From an uncultured Eubacteriales bacterium (GTDB taxonomy: Bacteria > Bacillota > Clostridia > UBA1381 > UMGS1253), in assembly GCA_902492065.1 (NCBI GenBank), contig CABUKE010000009.1, positions 10,318-74,317 on the forward strand: a stretch of 64,000 nt of DNA, given 5' to 3'. Positions within the stretch are counted from its first letter, which is position 1. The number at the start of each line of letters is the position of its first letter. Shown one piece after another: positions 48,679 through 59,369 of this stretch. A program made the translations under genes and the position numbers. The notes beneath the pieces are model-generated. The model searched no databases. It saw nothing but the letters and a program-made list of their open reading frames with translations, and was not told where the DNA came from.

Positions 48679-50478
48679 TTATTCGTCCAGCTTGAGCACG
48701 GACATAAACGCCTCCTGCGGCACTTCGACGCTGCCGACCTGTCGCATTCGCTTTTTACCCTCTTTTTGCTTTTCAAGCAGTTTCTTTTTACGCGTAATGT
48801 CGCCGCCGTAGCACTTTGCCAGTACGTCCTTACGCATGGCCTTTACCGTCTCACGCGCAATAATCTTACCGCCAATTGCCGCCTGAATCGGCACCTCAAA
48901 CAACTGGCGCGGAATCGCTTCCTTGAGCTTTTCGGCAATCCGTCTGCCGCGCGCGTACGCCTTGTCGCGGTGGACAATAAACGACAGCGCGTCCACGATG
49001 TCCCCGTTTAAGAGCATATCGAGCTTCACAAGGTCGGATTTCTGGTAGCCAATCAGTTCGTAGTCAAACGATGCATAGCCGCGCGTACGCGACTTGAGCG
49101 CGTCAAAAAAGTCGTAAATGATTTCGTTGAGCGGCAGGATATAGTGGAGCGACACCCGGTCCGCGTCAATGTATTTCATGTCCTTATACGTGCCGCGTCG
49201 GTCCTGGCACAACTCCATGATACTGCCGACATAGTCCTTCGGTACCATGATATCAGCGGATACGATTGGTTCTTCCATGTAATCAATCTCGCCCGCAGGC
49301 GGGAGGTTCGTCGGGTTGTCGATATTAAGCATTTCGCCGTTTGTTTTGATGACCTTATAAACAACGCTCGGCGCGGTCGTCACGAGGTCGAGGTTGTATT
49401 CACGCTCAAGCCGTTCCTGTATAATTTCCATGTGCAGAAGACCCAAAAAGCCGCACCGGAAGCCAAACCCGAGCGCGACCGACGTTTCCGGCTCAAAAAT
49501 CAGCGACGCATCGTTAAGCTGTAATTTCAAAAGGGCGTCGTTTAAGTCGTTGTACTTTGCGCCGTCGGCCGGGTAAATGCCGCAGAACACCATGGGCTGT
49601 ACCTCGCGGTAGCCGGTGAGCGGTTCCTTTGCCGGGTTGTCTGTCGTTGTGACGGTGTCGCCCACGCGCGCATCCTTGACGGATTTAATGCTCGCGGCAA
49701 TATAGCCAACCTCGCCGGCCGACAGTTTATCCGCGCTCTGCATCCCGACGGACTTGAGATAGCCCACGTCCACGACCTCATACTTCGCGCCCGTCGCCAT
49801 CATGTGGATCGTCTGCCCCGGCTTTACGCTGCCTTCCTTGATACGCACGTAGATGATTACGCCGCGGTAAGCGTCATAGTAGGAGTCGAAAATCAGCGCG
49901 CGTAGAGGTGCATTCTCGTCGCCGTTTGGCGGGGGGATCTGCTTTACGATTGCTTCCAGCACGTCGCCGATATTGATGTTGTTTTTTGCCGAAACGAGCG
50001 GGGCCTCGCTCGCGTCAATCCCGATTACGTCCTCGATTTCTTCCTTCACAACATCCGGGCGTGCAGACGGCAGGTCAATCTTGTTGATGACCGGAACGAT
50101 TTCCAAATCGTGTTCCAGCGCGAGATACGTGTTGGCGAGCGTCTGCGCCTCGATCCCCTGCGATGCATCGACGACGAGTATCGCGCCCTCGCACGCCGCA
50201 AGGCTGCGTGACACTTCGTAGTTAAAGTCGACATGCCCGGGCGTATCAATCAAATTCAGGATATACTCCTTCCCATCATTTGCTTTATATTTGAGCCGTA
50301 CAGCGCGCGCTTTGATGGTAATGCCGCGCTCTCGCTCCAGGTCCATATTGTCTAAAAGCTGTTCCTCCATATCACGCGCCTCGACCTCGCCCGTGTTTTC
50401 CAGCAGACGGTCGGCAAGCGTCGACTTGCCGTGGTCGATATGGGCAATGATTGAAAAATTCCGAATCTGTTCCTGCAT
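48679..50478 (-). CDS. lepA: Elongation factor 4 (LepA) GTPase
   Basis: GAAAGGAAACAC precedes ATG 50478; 599 residues, full length. It has the GTPase motifs IAHIDHGKSTLADRLL (G1), ERERGITIKARAV (G2), DTPGHVDFNYEV (G3), NKIDLPSA (G4) and SAKNNINIG (G5), then the EF-G-like domains and the LepA-specific C-terminal domain (GDITRKKKLLEKQKEGKKRM). It acts on ribosomes, helping with misplaced tRNAs under stress. Head gene of the minus-strand operon with hemW. Confidence 0.97.
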   Translation of the reverse strand: MQEQIRNFSIIAHIDHGKSTLADRLLENTGEVEARDMEEQLLDNMDLERERGITIKARAVRLKYKANDGKEYILNLIDTPGHVDFNYEVSRSLAACEGAILVVDASQGIEAQTLANTYLALEHDLEIVPVINKIDLPSARPDVVKEEIEDVIGIDASEAPLVSAKNNINIGDVLEAIVKQIPPPNGDENAPLRALIFDSYYDAYRGVIIYVRIKEGSVKPGQTIHMMATGAKYEVVDVGYLKSVGMQSADKLSAGEVGYIAASIKSVKDARVGDTVTTTDNPAKEPLTGYREVQPMVFCGIYPADGAKYNDLNDALLKLQLNDASLIFEPETSVALGFGFRCGFLGLLHMEIIQERLEREYNLDLVTTAPSVVYKVIKTNGEMLNIDNPTNLPPAGEIDYMEEPIVSADIMVPKDYVGSIMELCQDRRGTYKDMKYIDADRVSLHYILPLNEIIYDFFDALKSRTRGYASFDYELIGYQKSDLVKLDMLLNGDIVDALSFIVHRDKAYARGRRIAEKLKEAIPRQLFEVPIQAAIGGKIIARETVKAMRKDVLAKCYGGDITRKKKLLEKQKEGKKRMRQVGSVEVPQEAFMSVLKLDE

Positions 50479-50765
50479 AGTGTGTTTCCTTTCTTTTGTA
50501 AACTGCGGTGTTTCTCATATTTGAAATGTAATTATCCTGCGGTTTGATATATACCGTTTCATTTTGCCTCAATGGCAAATATTATATCACAGTTTTCGCG
50601 TTGTGTCAGCAGGTTTTTTTCAAAAATCCAATGGAAGCGGACTGTGGAAGCTTCCGGTTTTCTGCTGTTTTTGTTTTGTGCAGAAAACTGTATGAAAAAG
50701 TAGAAGCTGGAAATGCTATCTTTCAGGAATGTCAAAAACAGAATGGACACAAAAGGATGGATGGC

Positions 50766-53700
50766 ATGGTTGCAAAAATTTTGGTTTTGGCGGTGCTGGC
50801 CGCGGCATTTATACAGCTTTGGCTGCTGGCGGTACGGCGGGTGAATACAGCACGCGTCCGGATTGAAAAAGTAGAGCGGACCTTTCTGGCGGAGGAAAAA
50901 CTGGCACAGTATGCGCAGGAATTGGCGGACTCCATGACATTGGGGAAACAGAGCGGCCACGGAAATATCAAGGCACGGCTCGCCTCCCACTTCGCCTATA
51001 TCACTTCCGTATACCGTCAGCTCAACCTGCGCGCGTCGGAAGGAAAAAGACTGCCTGCGGCTGCGGAGTGGATTCTCGACAACTACTATATCGTGGAAAA
51101 AGAAGTTGCAAAAATAGAGGAATCTTTGTCGCCGGACGCTTTGGAACGGATTGCAGTCGTGACGGAAGGTGCACAGAAAGGAAGCCCGGTTTCCTATGCG
51201 CTGGCAAAGGAATTTGTGGCACACCGCGCCGCAAAGATTGACACTTCGTCGCTGCACGCCTTTCTGGGAGAATACACGCGCCATGTCAGCCTGAGTAGCG
51301 ATGAGATATGGCTCTTTTTTGATATGCTCAAGCTCGTTTTGATTGAAAATATCGCTTATTTGTGCAAGCGCCTCCGCTTTTGTATCAAGGAATCCGACTA
51401 TGCGGAGAAATACGCTGCCTATGTGCTGACAAAAAAGGGCGACCCGGCGCAGATGGAACAAAAAGTGCTGCGCTATTTCGCGCGCGGAAGAGTCAGCAAG
51501 ACGTTTGTATCGGCATTTTTGGAACGAATGAAGCAGGAGGGCCAGACGGGAAACGAGATGATACAGCTTGTAAACGAGGTGCTTCGCCGCCGTGGAATGG
51601 ACGGACGGCAGATTATCCTTGACGAACAGGCGGCACAGGCCCAGTACCAGACCGGAATGGGCGGATGTATTCGCACCATTGTTGCGCTTGACGATATGAA
51701 TCTTGCCGCGCTTTACGACGAGGTAAGCGGAACCGTGCGTGAGCTCAGGGCAGACCCGGTTGGAGTCTACCAAAGGATGGACGCGGAGTCGCAGAGACTG
51801 TACCAGTCGGAGGTGCGCGCCCTGTCGGAACAGACGGGGGCTGCGGAGAGCGTTGTAGCGGAGGAAGCGCGGAAGCTGGCAGAACAAGGAGAAACAGAAG
51901 CGGCGCGCCATATTGGCCACTATCTGCTTGGCCGCGGGCGGGAGCAACTGCTTGTGCGGCTTGGCGGGAAAGGAAAAGGGCGCGGGCTACAGACAATTGC
52001 ATATTTTGGCGGGATTTGGCTCGGCGCACTGGCGGTTGGAGGTCTGTTTTTCCTATGCCTGCTTCCGGTTGGAACAGCGGCAGCTATCGTGATAGGGCTG
52101 CTCGCCTTCCTGCTCGCGACCCAGCCGACGGTTGAAATTGCAAACAGCATTGCGGCGCGGCTTGTCAAGCCAAAACCGCTTCCGAAGCTGTCGTTCCCGG
52201 ACGGACTGCCGCAGGACTGCCGGACATTGGTCGTTACGACAACGCTGCTCTACGATAAGGCAGGGATTGACGCGCTGGCGGAGCAGATGGAAGATTTTTA
52301 TCTGCTCAACCGCGAGGATAACTTGTACTTTGCCCTATTGGCAGACTATAAAGACAGCGCAGAAAAAATCGCAGAAGAGGAACTGCAAAACCATGCGCGG
52401 CAGGCGGTGCAGCGGCTCAACCAGAAATATGCGGATGGGGAGAAGAAGTTTTTCTTCCTGCTGCGCGAACAGGTATACAGTAAAAGCGAGGGGAGATGGA
52501 TGGGAGCAGAGCGGAAGCGCGGTGCGCTTTGCGCCCTTGTCCGCCTGCTCAAAACCGGCGCGCACGGCGATTTTATCGCGCCGGATGAGACCCTGCACGA
52601 GATGGGAATCAAATATGTAATCACGCTGGATGCGGACACGAGGCTTCACCACGGGACGGCGGCGCGCATGGTCGGCGCGATGGCGCATCCAGTAAATGCG
52701 CCGGTTATGGATTCAAGCCGCAGAGTTGTGACCGAAGGATATGCGATATTACAGCCAAAGGTGGGAATCGACATCGAGAGTGCGGGAAAGACCTTTTACA
52801 CCAAGGTCTACGCCGCATACGGCGGCATTGACGCCTACAGCGGTGCGGCGAGCGATGTATACCAGGATTTGTTCGGCGAGGCAATTTTTGTTGGGAAGGG
52901 AATATTTGATATAGATATTTTTGACGAGGTGCTTACCGCGCGCCTGCCGGAGGAGCGGATTTTAAGCCACGACCTCCTGGAAGGCTCGTATTTGCGCTGT
53001 GGGCTTTTGTCCGATACGGAGGTCAGCGACTCCTACCCACCCAAATACCTGTCGCACATCAGCCGCCTGCACCGCTGGACGCGCGGCGACTGGCAGCTTT
53101 TGGCGTGGCTCGGCGGGCGCGTGCCGACGAAAGACGGGACGGAGCTAAACCCGCTCGGCAAGCTGTCCAAATATAAGATTTTTGACAATCTGCGGCGGAG
53201 TATGCTGCCGGTGATTCGCCTTCTTTTGCTTCTTGCCGCGATGTTTCTGCCCATGCCGTACGCTTATCCGGCGGTTGGAGCTGTGCTTTTGCTCGGCGCG
53301 TACCCGCTGCTTCACGAGCTGTGGAGCGCGGCTGCGTCCCGGCTGCGCTACCATATCAGCCCGAAGTTCCACGCAAGGATACTCTATGGGGCAAAGCGCG
53401 CCGTGATCGAATATCTGCTCGGAATTACCATGCTTGCCTACGAGGCGTGCCAAATGGCAGACGCGGTCGTAAGGACGCTGTGGCGGCTGGCCGTGTCGAA
53501 AAAGCATATGCTCTCCTGGGTCACGGCGCAGGATGCGGAAAAACGGGACAAAACGACGGCGGCATACCACTATCAAAAGATGTGGGCCAGCCCGGCGATT
53601 GGCACGGTGCTTGTTTTGTTGGGCATATTGTCGGGCGGAAATAAGGCGCCGCTGTTTCTGCTGTTTGGCCTGTGGTGGATCGCCGCGCCGTGGTTTGCGT

Positions 53701-56700
53701 GTGAGATAAGCCGTCCGGTATATTACAGGAATAATACGTTAAAGGGCGAGAACCGGGCGCTGTTTTCGCTTCTGGCACGGCAGATGTGGGGCTATTTTGA
53801 GGAGTTTTCCACGGCGGAGCACAATTACCTTGTCCCCGACAACGTCCAGATGGAGCCGGAGCAGAAGGTCGCTGCCCGCACATCGCCGACGAATATCGGC
53901 CTGCTGCTCGCGTCCACGCTCTGCGCCCGCGACTTTGGCTATATCAGTACGGGGACGATGGTACGGCGCCTCGGACGAACGCTGGATACGATTGATAAGC
54001 TCAAAAAGTGGCAGGGGCATCTGCTCAACTGGTATAATACCAAGACGCTCGAAACGATGGCGCCGGAGTACGTGTCCACGGTGGACAACGGAAACTACAT
54101 TGCTGACCTGATTTTGGTGCGGCAGGGCATATTGGAGTATACAAACCAGCCAAATGTGACAAAAAAGCATTTAGAGGCGCTTTTGTGTACGGCGCAGCTC
54201 GCCCGGGGAGAAAACCCGCGCCTTATGCTCGACACGGAACCGCTTACGGACCTGCTCCATAAAGAGCCGCTGCGTGCGCAGGACTGCATAGACGGGATAG
54301 ATGCGCTTTTGCAGCAGCGGAAGAAAGCCGCCACCGGCTGGACAAAGCGGTTCTGGCAGATGGCGGAGGAGCTGAAAGGGGCGTTTTCTGAGCAGGGGAA
54401 AAATTATAACGCAGAGATTGCCGTGCTTGCGGCACGGATTCAGAGAATTGTGGACTCGACGAGCTTTCTGCCGCTTTATGATAAGGAAAAGAAACTGTTT
54501 TCGATTGGGTACGACGTTGCACAGGAAAAGAAAAACAATTCCTATTACGACCTGCTGATGTCGGAGGCGCGGCAGACGAGCTTTATCGCCGTGGCGCGCG
54601 GCGAAGTCGGGCGTGAGCACTGGTTCCGGCTCGGCAGGAGCATGGCGGCGGCTGAGTTGCATACCGGACTGCTGTCGTGGACTGGGACCATGTTCGAGTA
54701 TTTCATGCCGCTGTTGCTGATGAAGAGCTTCCGTAATACCATTTTTTCAGAGAGCTATAACTTTGCGCTGCGCGAACAGATGAAGTATGCGCTGAGGTTC
54801 GCACCGGTATACGGCATTTCGGAGTCAGGGTACTACAGTTTTGATGCGGATTTGAACTATGCGTATAAGGCGTTCGGCGTACCGGCGCTTGGATTAAAGC
54901 GTGGATTGGCAAGCGAACGCGTCATTGCGCCGTATGCCTCTGTGATGTCGGCCATGCTCGCGCCGAACACGGCGGCGGAGAACATGAAGCGACTCATCGG
55001 ACTCGGCGCATATGGGACGTACGGCTTCTATGAGGCGCTTGACTTTACAAAGCGCAGGCTTATGGCAGGCGAGGACTATGCCGTTGTGAAGAGTTTTATG
55101 GTACACCATGTCGGTATGAGTTTTTTGGCGATAGACAACGTGTTCTTCAAAAACCTGTTACAACGCCGGTTCTTAAAGGAGCCGTTTCTCCGCGCGGGCG
55201 CATATCTGCTCGGCGAAAAAATCCCGCTCACACCGCCTGTGAGCCGTGCGGCAAAATACGAGGAGCGGCCGAAGCGGCACAGAAAGGCGGAGCCAGCGCA
55301 GAAGAAAGCCGCTCCCTGCGAGCGGACATTTGGGATTACGGAGGAAGAAGGTATGCAACAGGCGCATATTTTATCAAACAAAAGCTATATGATGTACCTC
55401 GACCGCGAGGGATACGGATATGCCAAACTGGGCGAACTGTATATCAATCGGTTTAGCAGCTACGAGGACGGAAACCGGGGCGGCTTCTTCGTGTTTGTGA
55501 CGGACGACGACTCCGGTGCGACGGTGCCGGCGACGTTCCTGCGCGGCATGGCAGAACCGCAGAGCGGGTCGGTGGCGTTCTTAAATGATAAAGCAATTTA
55601 CACCCGTTGCGACGACGGGCTCGACACTAAAACGCAGATTGCCGTCTGCCCGGACTGCAACGCACAGATTCATGACATTACACTTACTAACCATGAAGCG
55701 CGTGAGCGGCGGTTTACGCTGACGTTTTATACAGAAGCCATTATTACAAAAAAGCAGGATGACGAGGCGCACCGGGCGTTTTCCGGGCTGTTCGTCAGCA
55801 CGCAGTTCGACGAAGCGGAAACCATGCTGTTTGCGACGCGGCGGAAACGCTTCCCGCAGCAGCCGGACATCTGGGCCTGCCTGAGCGTTACGGGAGAGTC
55901 GCTCTGCGGCGCGGTCAGTTACGAAACCGACCGGGAAAAGTTTTTGGGGCGCAACAACACGCTGCCAACAGCGCGCGCGCTTAAAAATGCGCTCCCGCTT
56001 ACGAATAGTGCGGGAGCGGTGCTCGATCCAGTACTTGCCATGCGTATCCACGTCCGGGTCGGCGCTATGCAAAGTACATCCGTCAGCTTTTTGCTTTCCG
56101 CTGCGGGAACAAAACAGGAGGCGCAGGAAATCTGCGCCGGGCTGAAGAGCCGGCAAGCCGTGGAAGAGGCGTTTATCCGCGCGCAGGCCTATTCGTCGCT
56201 GTTTCTACGCTATCTGGATTTAAAGCCCGGCGAGGAGGAGCGTATGCTCGCCTACCTGCCCCGCATTGCGGAAGGGAAGGGGCAAAAAGACCGCTTCCAG
56301 GAGCAGATTCGGGAAAACGAGCTGCCAAAAAGCGGCCTGTGGCGATTCGGCATATCCGGTGATATCCCGTTTTTGCTGGCTGAAATCAAAAACGAGGACA
56401 TGCTGTCGCGCGCAGGATGGGCAGGCAGGCTCTATCGCTATTACAACGAAAAGGGCTTTCCACTCGACGTTGTCCTGCTCTGCGAAGGGGAGCATGGCTA
56501 TAGCGGCGGGCTGGCGCAGGCGGCGCGTGAGCGGACGGAGCAGTACGGTACGGGCCACGCCGGGGCCGGGCGCCTTTTCGTGCTGGAGGGTGCAAATGTC
56601 AGCGGCGCAGAACGGAAGCTGCTTTATACGTGGTGCGCGGGCGTGCTCGGTGACACAGGAAACGGACTGGCAAAGCAGTTTGCCCCGTCGGGACGGATTA

Positions 56701-59132
56701 TGGCGTATGCTATGCCGGCTCCGAAGCCGAGCCAGCCCCTTGCCCGGGATGAGCTATTGTATTTTAACGGATACGGCGGCTTCGACCCGGAGAAGCAGGA
56801 GTATGTGATTTCCCTCAAAGAAGGGGAAAGCACACCCATGCCGTGGAGCAATATTCTGGCAAATGAACAGTTTGGCACGATTGTGACAGAATCCGGCGGC
56901 GGTTTTACCTACAGCCGCAACAGCGCGCTCAACAAGCTGACACCGTGGTCAAACGACGCAGTCAGCGACCCGGCGTTTGAGCGGATTCTGATTCGCGACA
57001 CGCAGTCGGGATATGTCTTTTCTCCGACGCGCGCGCCGTTTAATCAGAATCAGGACTATCTTGTGCGGCACGGAATCGGCTACAGCCGATTTTATCACAA
57101 CGAAAATGCTGTAAATACCGAGTTGTGCGTATTTGTACCGCCGGATGCACCGGTCAAACTGTCATGGCTTACCGTAACAAACACGGACGGCGCGGCACGT
57201 GAGCTTGCGTTTACGTATTTACTGTATCCGGTGCTGGGCCAAAAGGCGGAGGATGCGCGCTTCGTCGCGACACGCCGGGACGACGGCGTTCTCTGCGCGG
57301 AGAACGTATGCAACGCTGAGTTTGCCGGGCTGACGGCCTTTGCGGCATGCTCGGAACCGGTCAGCTCGTATACGTCGGACGCGGAGGACTTCCGTATGCT
57401 GTCAAAGGGCGTTCCGCTTTCCGTGTTGCAGGATGGGTTAAACAACAAAACCGGGGCTGGCGCACCGCCCGTGATGGCTTTGCAGGTCAAGCTCCGTCTG
57501 GAGGCGGGAGAAACGAAGCAGCTTGCCTTTGTGCTCGGGCAGACGCCGCGCGGAGAAGCGCGGCAGACCGCACAGGCGTATACCAATCTAAAACAGATTG
57601 CGGACAGTTTTGATAAAACGCTGCATTACTGGCAGGATTTGACCGGTGGTATCCGAGTAAAAACGCCGGATCAATCCATGGATTTACTCTTAAATGGCAG
57701 ACTGCTCTACCAGACGATTGCGTGCCGGCTGTTTGCAAGAAGCGCGTTTTACCAGTGCGGCGGTGCATACGGCTACCGTGACCAATTGCAGGACGCACTC
57801 GCATTGCTGGCGCACAGCCCGCAGCGTGCAAAACAACAGATTTTGCTCCATGCGGCGCACCAGTTCGAGGAGGGCGACGTGCTGCATTGGTGGCACAGTG
57901 TGGAAAACGGCAATGACCGCGGAATCCGCACGCGCTTTTCTGACGATTTGCTGTGGCTGGCGTATGTGACGCTGGAGTATATGCTTGTTACAGGCGACGA
58001 GACGATTCTGGACGAACAGGCGCCGTTTGTGACCGGCGCGCCGCTTCAAGACGGCGTGGATGAGCTGTATTATGAGGTGGGCGCTACGGAGAAGACGGCC
58101 GATTTGTACACACATATGCTGCTTGCCATCCGCCGCGCCCTGCGATTTGGAGAACATGGGCTTTTGTTGATGGGGAGCGGCGACTGGAACGACGGCATGA
58201 GCAGCGTCGGAAACGGCGGCAAGGGGGAGAGCGTTTGGCTTTCCTGGTTCATGTGTGACATTTTGGAGAAAATGGCATCTGTCTGCGAGCGCCGCGGCGA
58301 CGCGAAGGAGGCAAAAAGCCTCTCTGTGACCCGGGACGATCTTACCGCCGCAATAGAAAAATCTGCTTGGGACGGGAAGTGGTATCTGCGCGCATTTTTT
58401 GACGATGGAAGCCCGCTTGGATCCCATCAAAACGAGGAATGCAAGATGGATGCGATTGCGCAGGCATGGGCGGTCATCTCGGGCGCTGGCGCACCCGACA
58501 GGGCGGTGCAGGCGATGGAGTCGGTCAAGGCGCACCTCGTGTCTAAAGAAAATGGCCTGATTGCACTGCTCACACCTGCTTTCCAGCACAGTAATCCCTC
58601 TCCGGGCTATATCCAGAGCTATGTTGTAGGCGTGCGGGAGAACGGCGGCCAGTACACCCATGCGGCGGTATGGGTCGTTCTGGCGGCGGCGATGCTGGGG
58701 AACGGCAATCTGGCGTGGCAGTATTTTCATATGATTAACCCGATTAACCACACACAGTCCGCCATGGAGGCCGCGCGTTATAAAAACGAGCCGTACGCCG
58801 TTTCGGCGGATGTATATACCAATCCGGCTCACATGGGGCGTGCGGGCTGGAGCTTTTACACCGGCGCGGCGGCGTGGTACTATAAGGTTGGAACGGAGTC
58901 GATTCTCGGACTGAAAAAGCGCGGCGACCGACTTTATATTATGCCGTGTGTACCGGAAGAATGGGATAGTTACGAGGTGGAGTATGCTTATGGGAGTTCT
59001 CTCTACCGCATTCACGTTTTGCGCGACCGGGAGTTGGAAAGGGGAACAAGCTGCGTGCAGGCGGCAAAGGAAGCGTATATTGCCCTGGAGGATAGCAAAG
59101 GAAGCGTTGATATGACGGTTTATTTTAACTGA
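50766..59132 (+). CDS. Cyclic beta-1,2-glucan synthase-like protein (GT84-GH94, NdvB type)
   Basis: The best start is ATG 50766: AAAAGG lies about nine bases before it, and a hydrophobic helix follows at once (KILVLAVLAAAFIQLWLLAV). The product is about 2788 residues. Part 1 (about 480-900) is the glucosyltransferase: TLDADTRLHHG near residue 618, GKGIFDIDIF, LPEERILSHDLLEGS and LHRWTRGDWQ near 766, in a set of membrane helices. Part 2 (about 1235-1490) is the glycoamylase-like domain (EHWFRLGRSMAAAELHTG, YGTYGFYEALDFT). Part 3 is GH94 phosphorylase with QCGGAYGYRDQLQDAL and the catalytic GDWNDGM (Asp2476). It would make and cyclise a beta-1,2-glucan in the membrane, with phosphorolysis controlling length. 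No flanking transporter is seen. Confidence 0.88.
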   Translation: MVAKILVLAVLAAAFIQLWLLAVRRVNTARVRIEKVERTFLAEEKLAQYAQELADSMTLGKQSGHGNIKARLASHFAYITSVYRQLNLRASEGKRLPAAAEWILDNYYIVEKEVAKIEESLSPDALERIAVVTEGAQKGSPVSYALAKEFVAHRAAKIDTSSLHAFLGEYTRHVSLSSDEIWLFFDMLKLVLIENIAYLCKRLRFCIKESDYAEKYAAYVLTKKGDPAQMEQKVLRYFARGRVSKTFVSAFLERMKQEGQTGNEMIQLVNEVLRRRGMDGRQIILDEQAAQAQYQTGMGGCIRTIVALDDMNLAALYDEVSGTVRELRADPVGVYQRMDAESQRLYQSEVRALSEQTGAAESVVAEEARKLAEQGETEAARHIGHYLLGRGREQLLVRLGGKGKGRGLQTIAYFGGIWLGALAVGGLFFLCLLPVGTAAAIVIGLLAFLLATQPTVEIANSIAARLVKPKPLPKLSFPDGLPQDCRTLVVTTTLLYDKAGIDALAEQMEDFYLLNREDNLYFALLADYKDSAEKIAEEELQNHARQAVQRLNQKYADGEKKFFFLLREQVYSKSEGRWMGAERKRGALCALVRLLKTGAHGDFIAPDETLHEMGIKYVITLDADTRLHHGTAARMVGAMAHPVNAPVMDSSRRVVTEGYAILQPKVGIDIESAGKTFYTKVYAAYGGIDAYSGAASDVYQDLFGEAIFVGKGIFDIDIFDEVLTARLPEERILSHDLLEGSYLRCGLLSDTEVSDSYPPKYLSHISRLHRWTRGDWQLLAWLGGRVPTKDGTELNPLGKLSKYKIFDNLRRSMLPVIRLLLLLAAMFLPMPYAYPAVGAVLLLGAYPLLHELWSAAASRLRYHISPKFHARILYGAKRAVIEYLLGITMLAYEACQMADAVVRTLWRLAVSKKHMLSWVTAQDAEKRDKTTAAYHYQKMWASPAIGTVLVLLGILSGGNKAPLFLLFGLWWIAAPWFACEISRPVYYRNNTLKGENRALFSLLARQMWGYFEEFSTAEHNYLVPDNVQMEPEQKVAARTSPTNIGLLLASTLCARDFGYISTGTMVRRLGRTLDTIDKLKKWQGHLLNWYNTKTLETMAPEYVSTVDNGNYIADLILVRQGILEYTNQPNVTKKHLEALLCTAQLARGENPRLMLDTEPLTDLLHKEPLRAQDCIDGIDALLQQRKKAATGWTKRFWQMAEELKGAFSEQGKNYNAEIAVLAARIQRIVDSTSFLPLYDKEKKLFSIGYDVAQEKKNNSYYDLLMSEARQTSFIAVARGEVGREHWFRLGRSMAAAELHTGLLSWTGTMFEYFMPLLLMKSFRNTIFSESYNFALREQMKYALRFAPVYGISESGYYSFDADLNYAYKAFGVPALGLKRGLASERVIAPYASVMSAMLAPNTAAENMKRLIGLGAYGTYGFYEALDFTKRRLMAGEDYAVVKSFMVHHVGMSFLAIDNVFFKNLLQRRFLKEPFLRAGAYLLGEKIPLTPPVSRAAKYEERPKRHRKAEPAQKKAAPCERTFGITEEEGMQQAHILSNKSYMMYLDREGYGYAKLGELYINRFSSYEDGNRGGFFVFVTDDDSGATVPATFLRGMAEPQSGSVAFLNDKAIYTRCDDGLDTKTQIAVCPDCNAQIHDITLTNHEARERRFTLTFYTEAIITKKQDDEAHRAFSGLFVSTQFDEAETMLFATRRKRFPQQPDIWACLSVTGESLCGAVSYETDREKFLGRNNTLPTARALKNALPLTNSAGAVLDPVLAMRIHVRVGAMQSTSVSFLLSAAGTKQEAQEICAGLKSRQAVEEAFIRAQAYSSLFLRYLDLKPGEEERMLAYLPRIAEGKGQKDRFQEQIRENELPKSGLWRFGISGDIPFLLAEIKNEDMLSRAGWAGRLYRYYNEKGFPLDVVLLCEGEHGYSGGLAQAARERTEQYGTGHAGAGRLFVLEGANVSGAERKLLYTWCAGVLGDTGNGLAKQFAPSGRIMAYAMPAPKPSQPLARDELLYFNGYGGFDPEKQEYVISLKEGESTPMPWSNILANEQFGTIVTESGGGFTYSRNSALNKLTPWSNDAVSDPAFERILIRDTQSGYVFSPTRAPFNQNQDYLVRHGIGYSRFYHNENAVNTELCVFVPPDAPVKLSWLTVTNTDGAARELAFTYLLYPVLGQKAEDARFVATRRDDGVLCAENVCNAEFAGLTAFAACSEPVSSYTSDAEDFRMLSKGVPLSVLQDGLNNKTGAGAPPVMALQVKLRLEAGETKQLAFVLGQTPRGEARQTAQAYTNLKQIADSFDKTLHYWQDLTGGIRVKTPDQSMDLLLNGRLLYQTIACRLFARSAFYQCGGAYGYRDQLQDALALLAHSPQRAKQQILLHAAHQFEEGDVLHWWHSVENGNDRGIRTRFSDDLLWLAYVTLEYMLVTGDETILDEQAPFVTGAPLQDGVDELYYEVGATEKTADLYTHMLLAIRRALRFGEHGLLLMGSGDWNDGMSSVGNGGKGESVWLSWFMCDILEKMASVCERRGDAKEAKSLSVTRDDLTAAIEKSAWDGKWYLRAFFDDGSPLGSHQNEECKMDAIAQAWAVISGAGAPDRAVQAMESVKAHLVSKENGLIALLTPAFQHSNPSPGYIQSYVVGVRENGGQYTHAAVWVVLAAAMLGNGNLAWQYFHMINPINHTQSAMEAARYKNEPYAVSADVYTNPAHMGRAGWSFYTGAAAWYYKVGTESILGLKKRGDRLYIMPCVPEEWDSYEVEYAYGSSLYRIHVLRDRELERGTSCVQAAKEAYIALEDSKGSVDMTVYFN

Positions 59133-59168
59133 TATGAACATGCCAAACACGATGAAATGAAACAGACA

Positions 59169-59210
59169 GACGATGCGTTGGGGAATAACGACTCAATGCA
59201 TCGTTTTTTT
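59169..59210 (+). terminator. Terminator of the glucan synthase gene
   Basis: GACGATGCGTTG and CAATGCATCGTTTTTTT pair over a 13-base loop, ending in seven T residues. Confidence 0.88.
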
Positions 59211-59369
59211 ATGAGAATTTTTCGATATATTTATACTTACCGTCATTATTTTTATATTTACAGGTTGAGAAAAAAACGATATAATTCTAATAGAAAATAA
59301 CAAAAAATTGCTTGATAAGAATTTTTTTTGTTATGCTTTTAACAAAAAATGTGTGAAGGGGGATTTTTC

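Noticed and set aside
50559..51947. 462-codon minus-strand open frame at the start of the glucan synthase gene
   Set aside because: Same reason: overlaps the N-terminal helix and coiled part of the real gene and has unnatural composition.
57690..59150. 486-codon minus-strand open frame opposite the end of the glucan synthase gene
   Set aside because: The plus strand carries the catalytic GH94 motif here; the antisense text is low-quality and lacks a ribosome site.
59262..59332. AT-rich stretch before the deacetylase gene considered as a promoter (TTGCTT, 17-18 bases, TATGCT)
   Set aside because: The match is weak and several alternatives of equal quality exist in this AT-rich segment, so no promoter is called.
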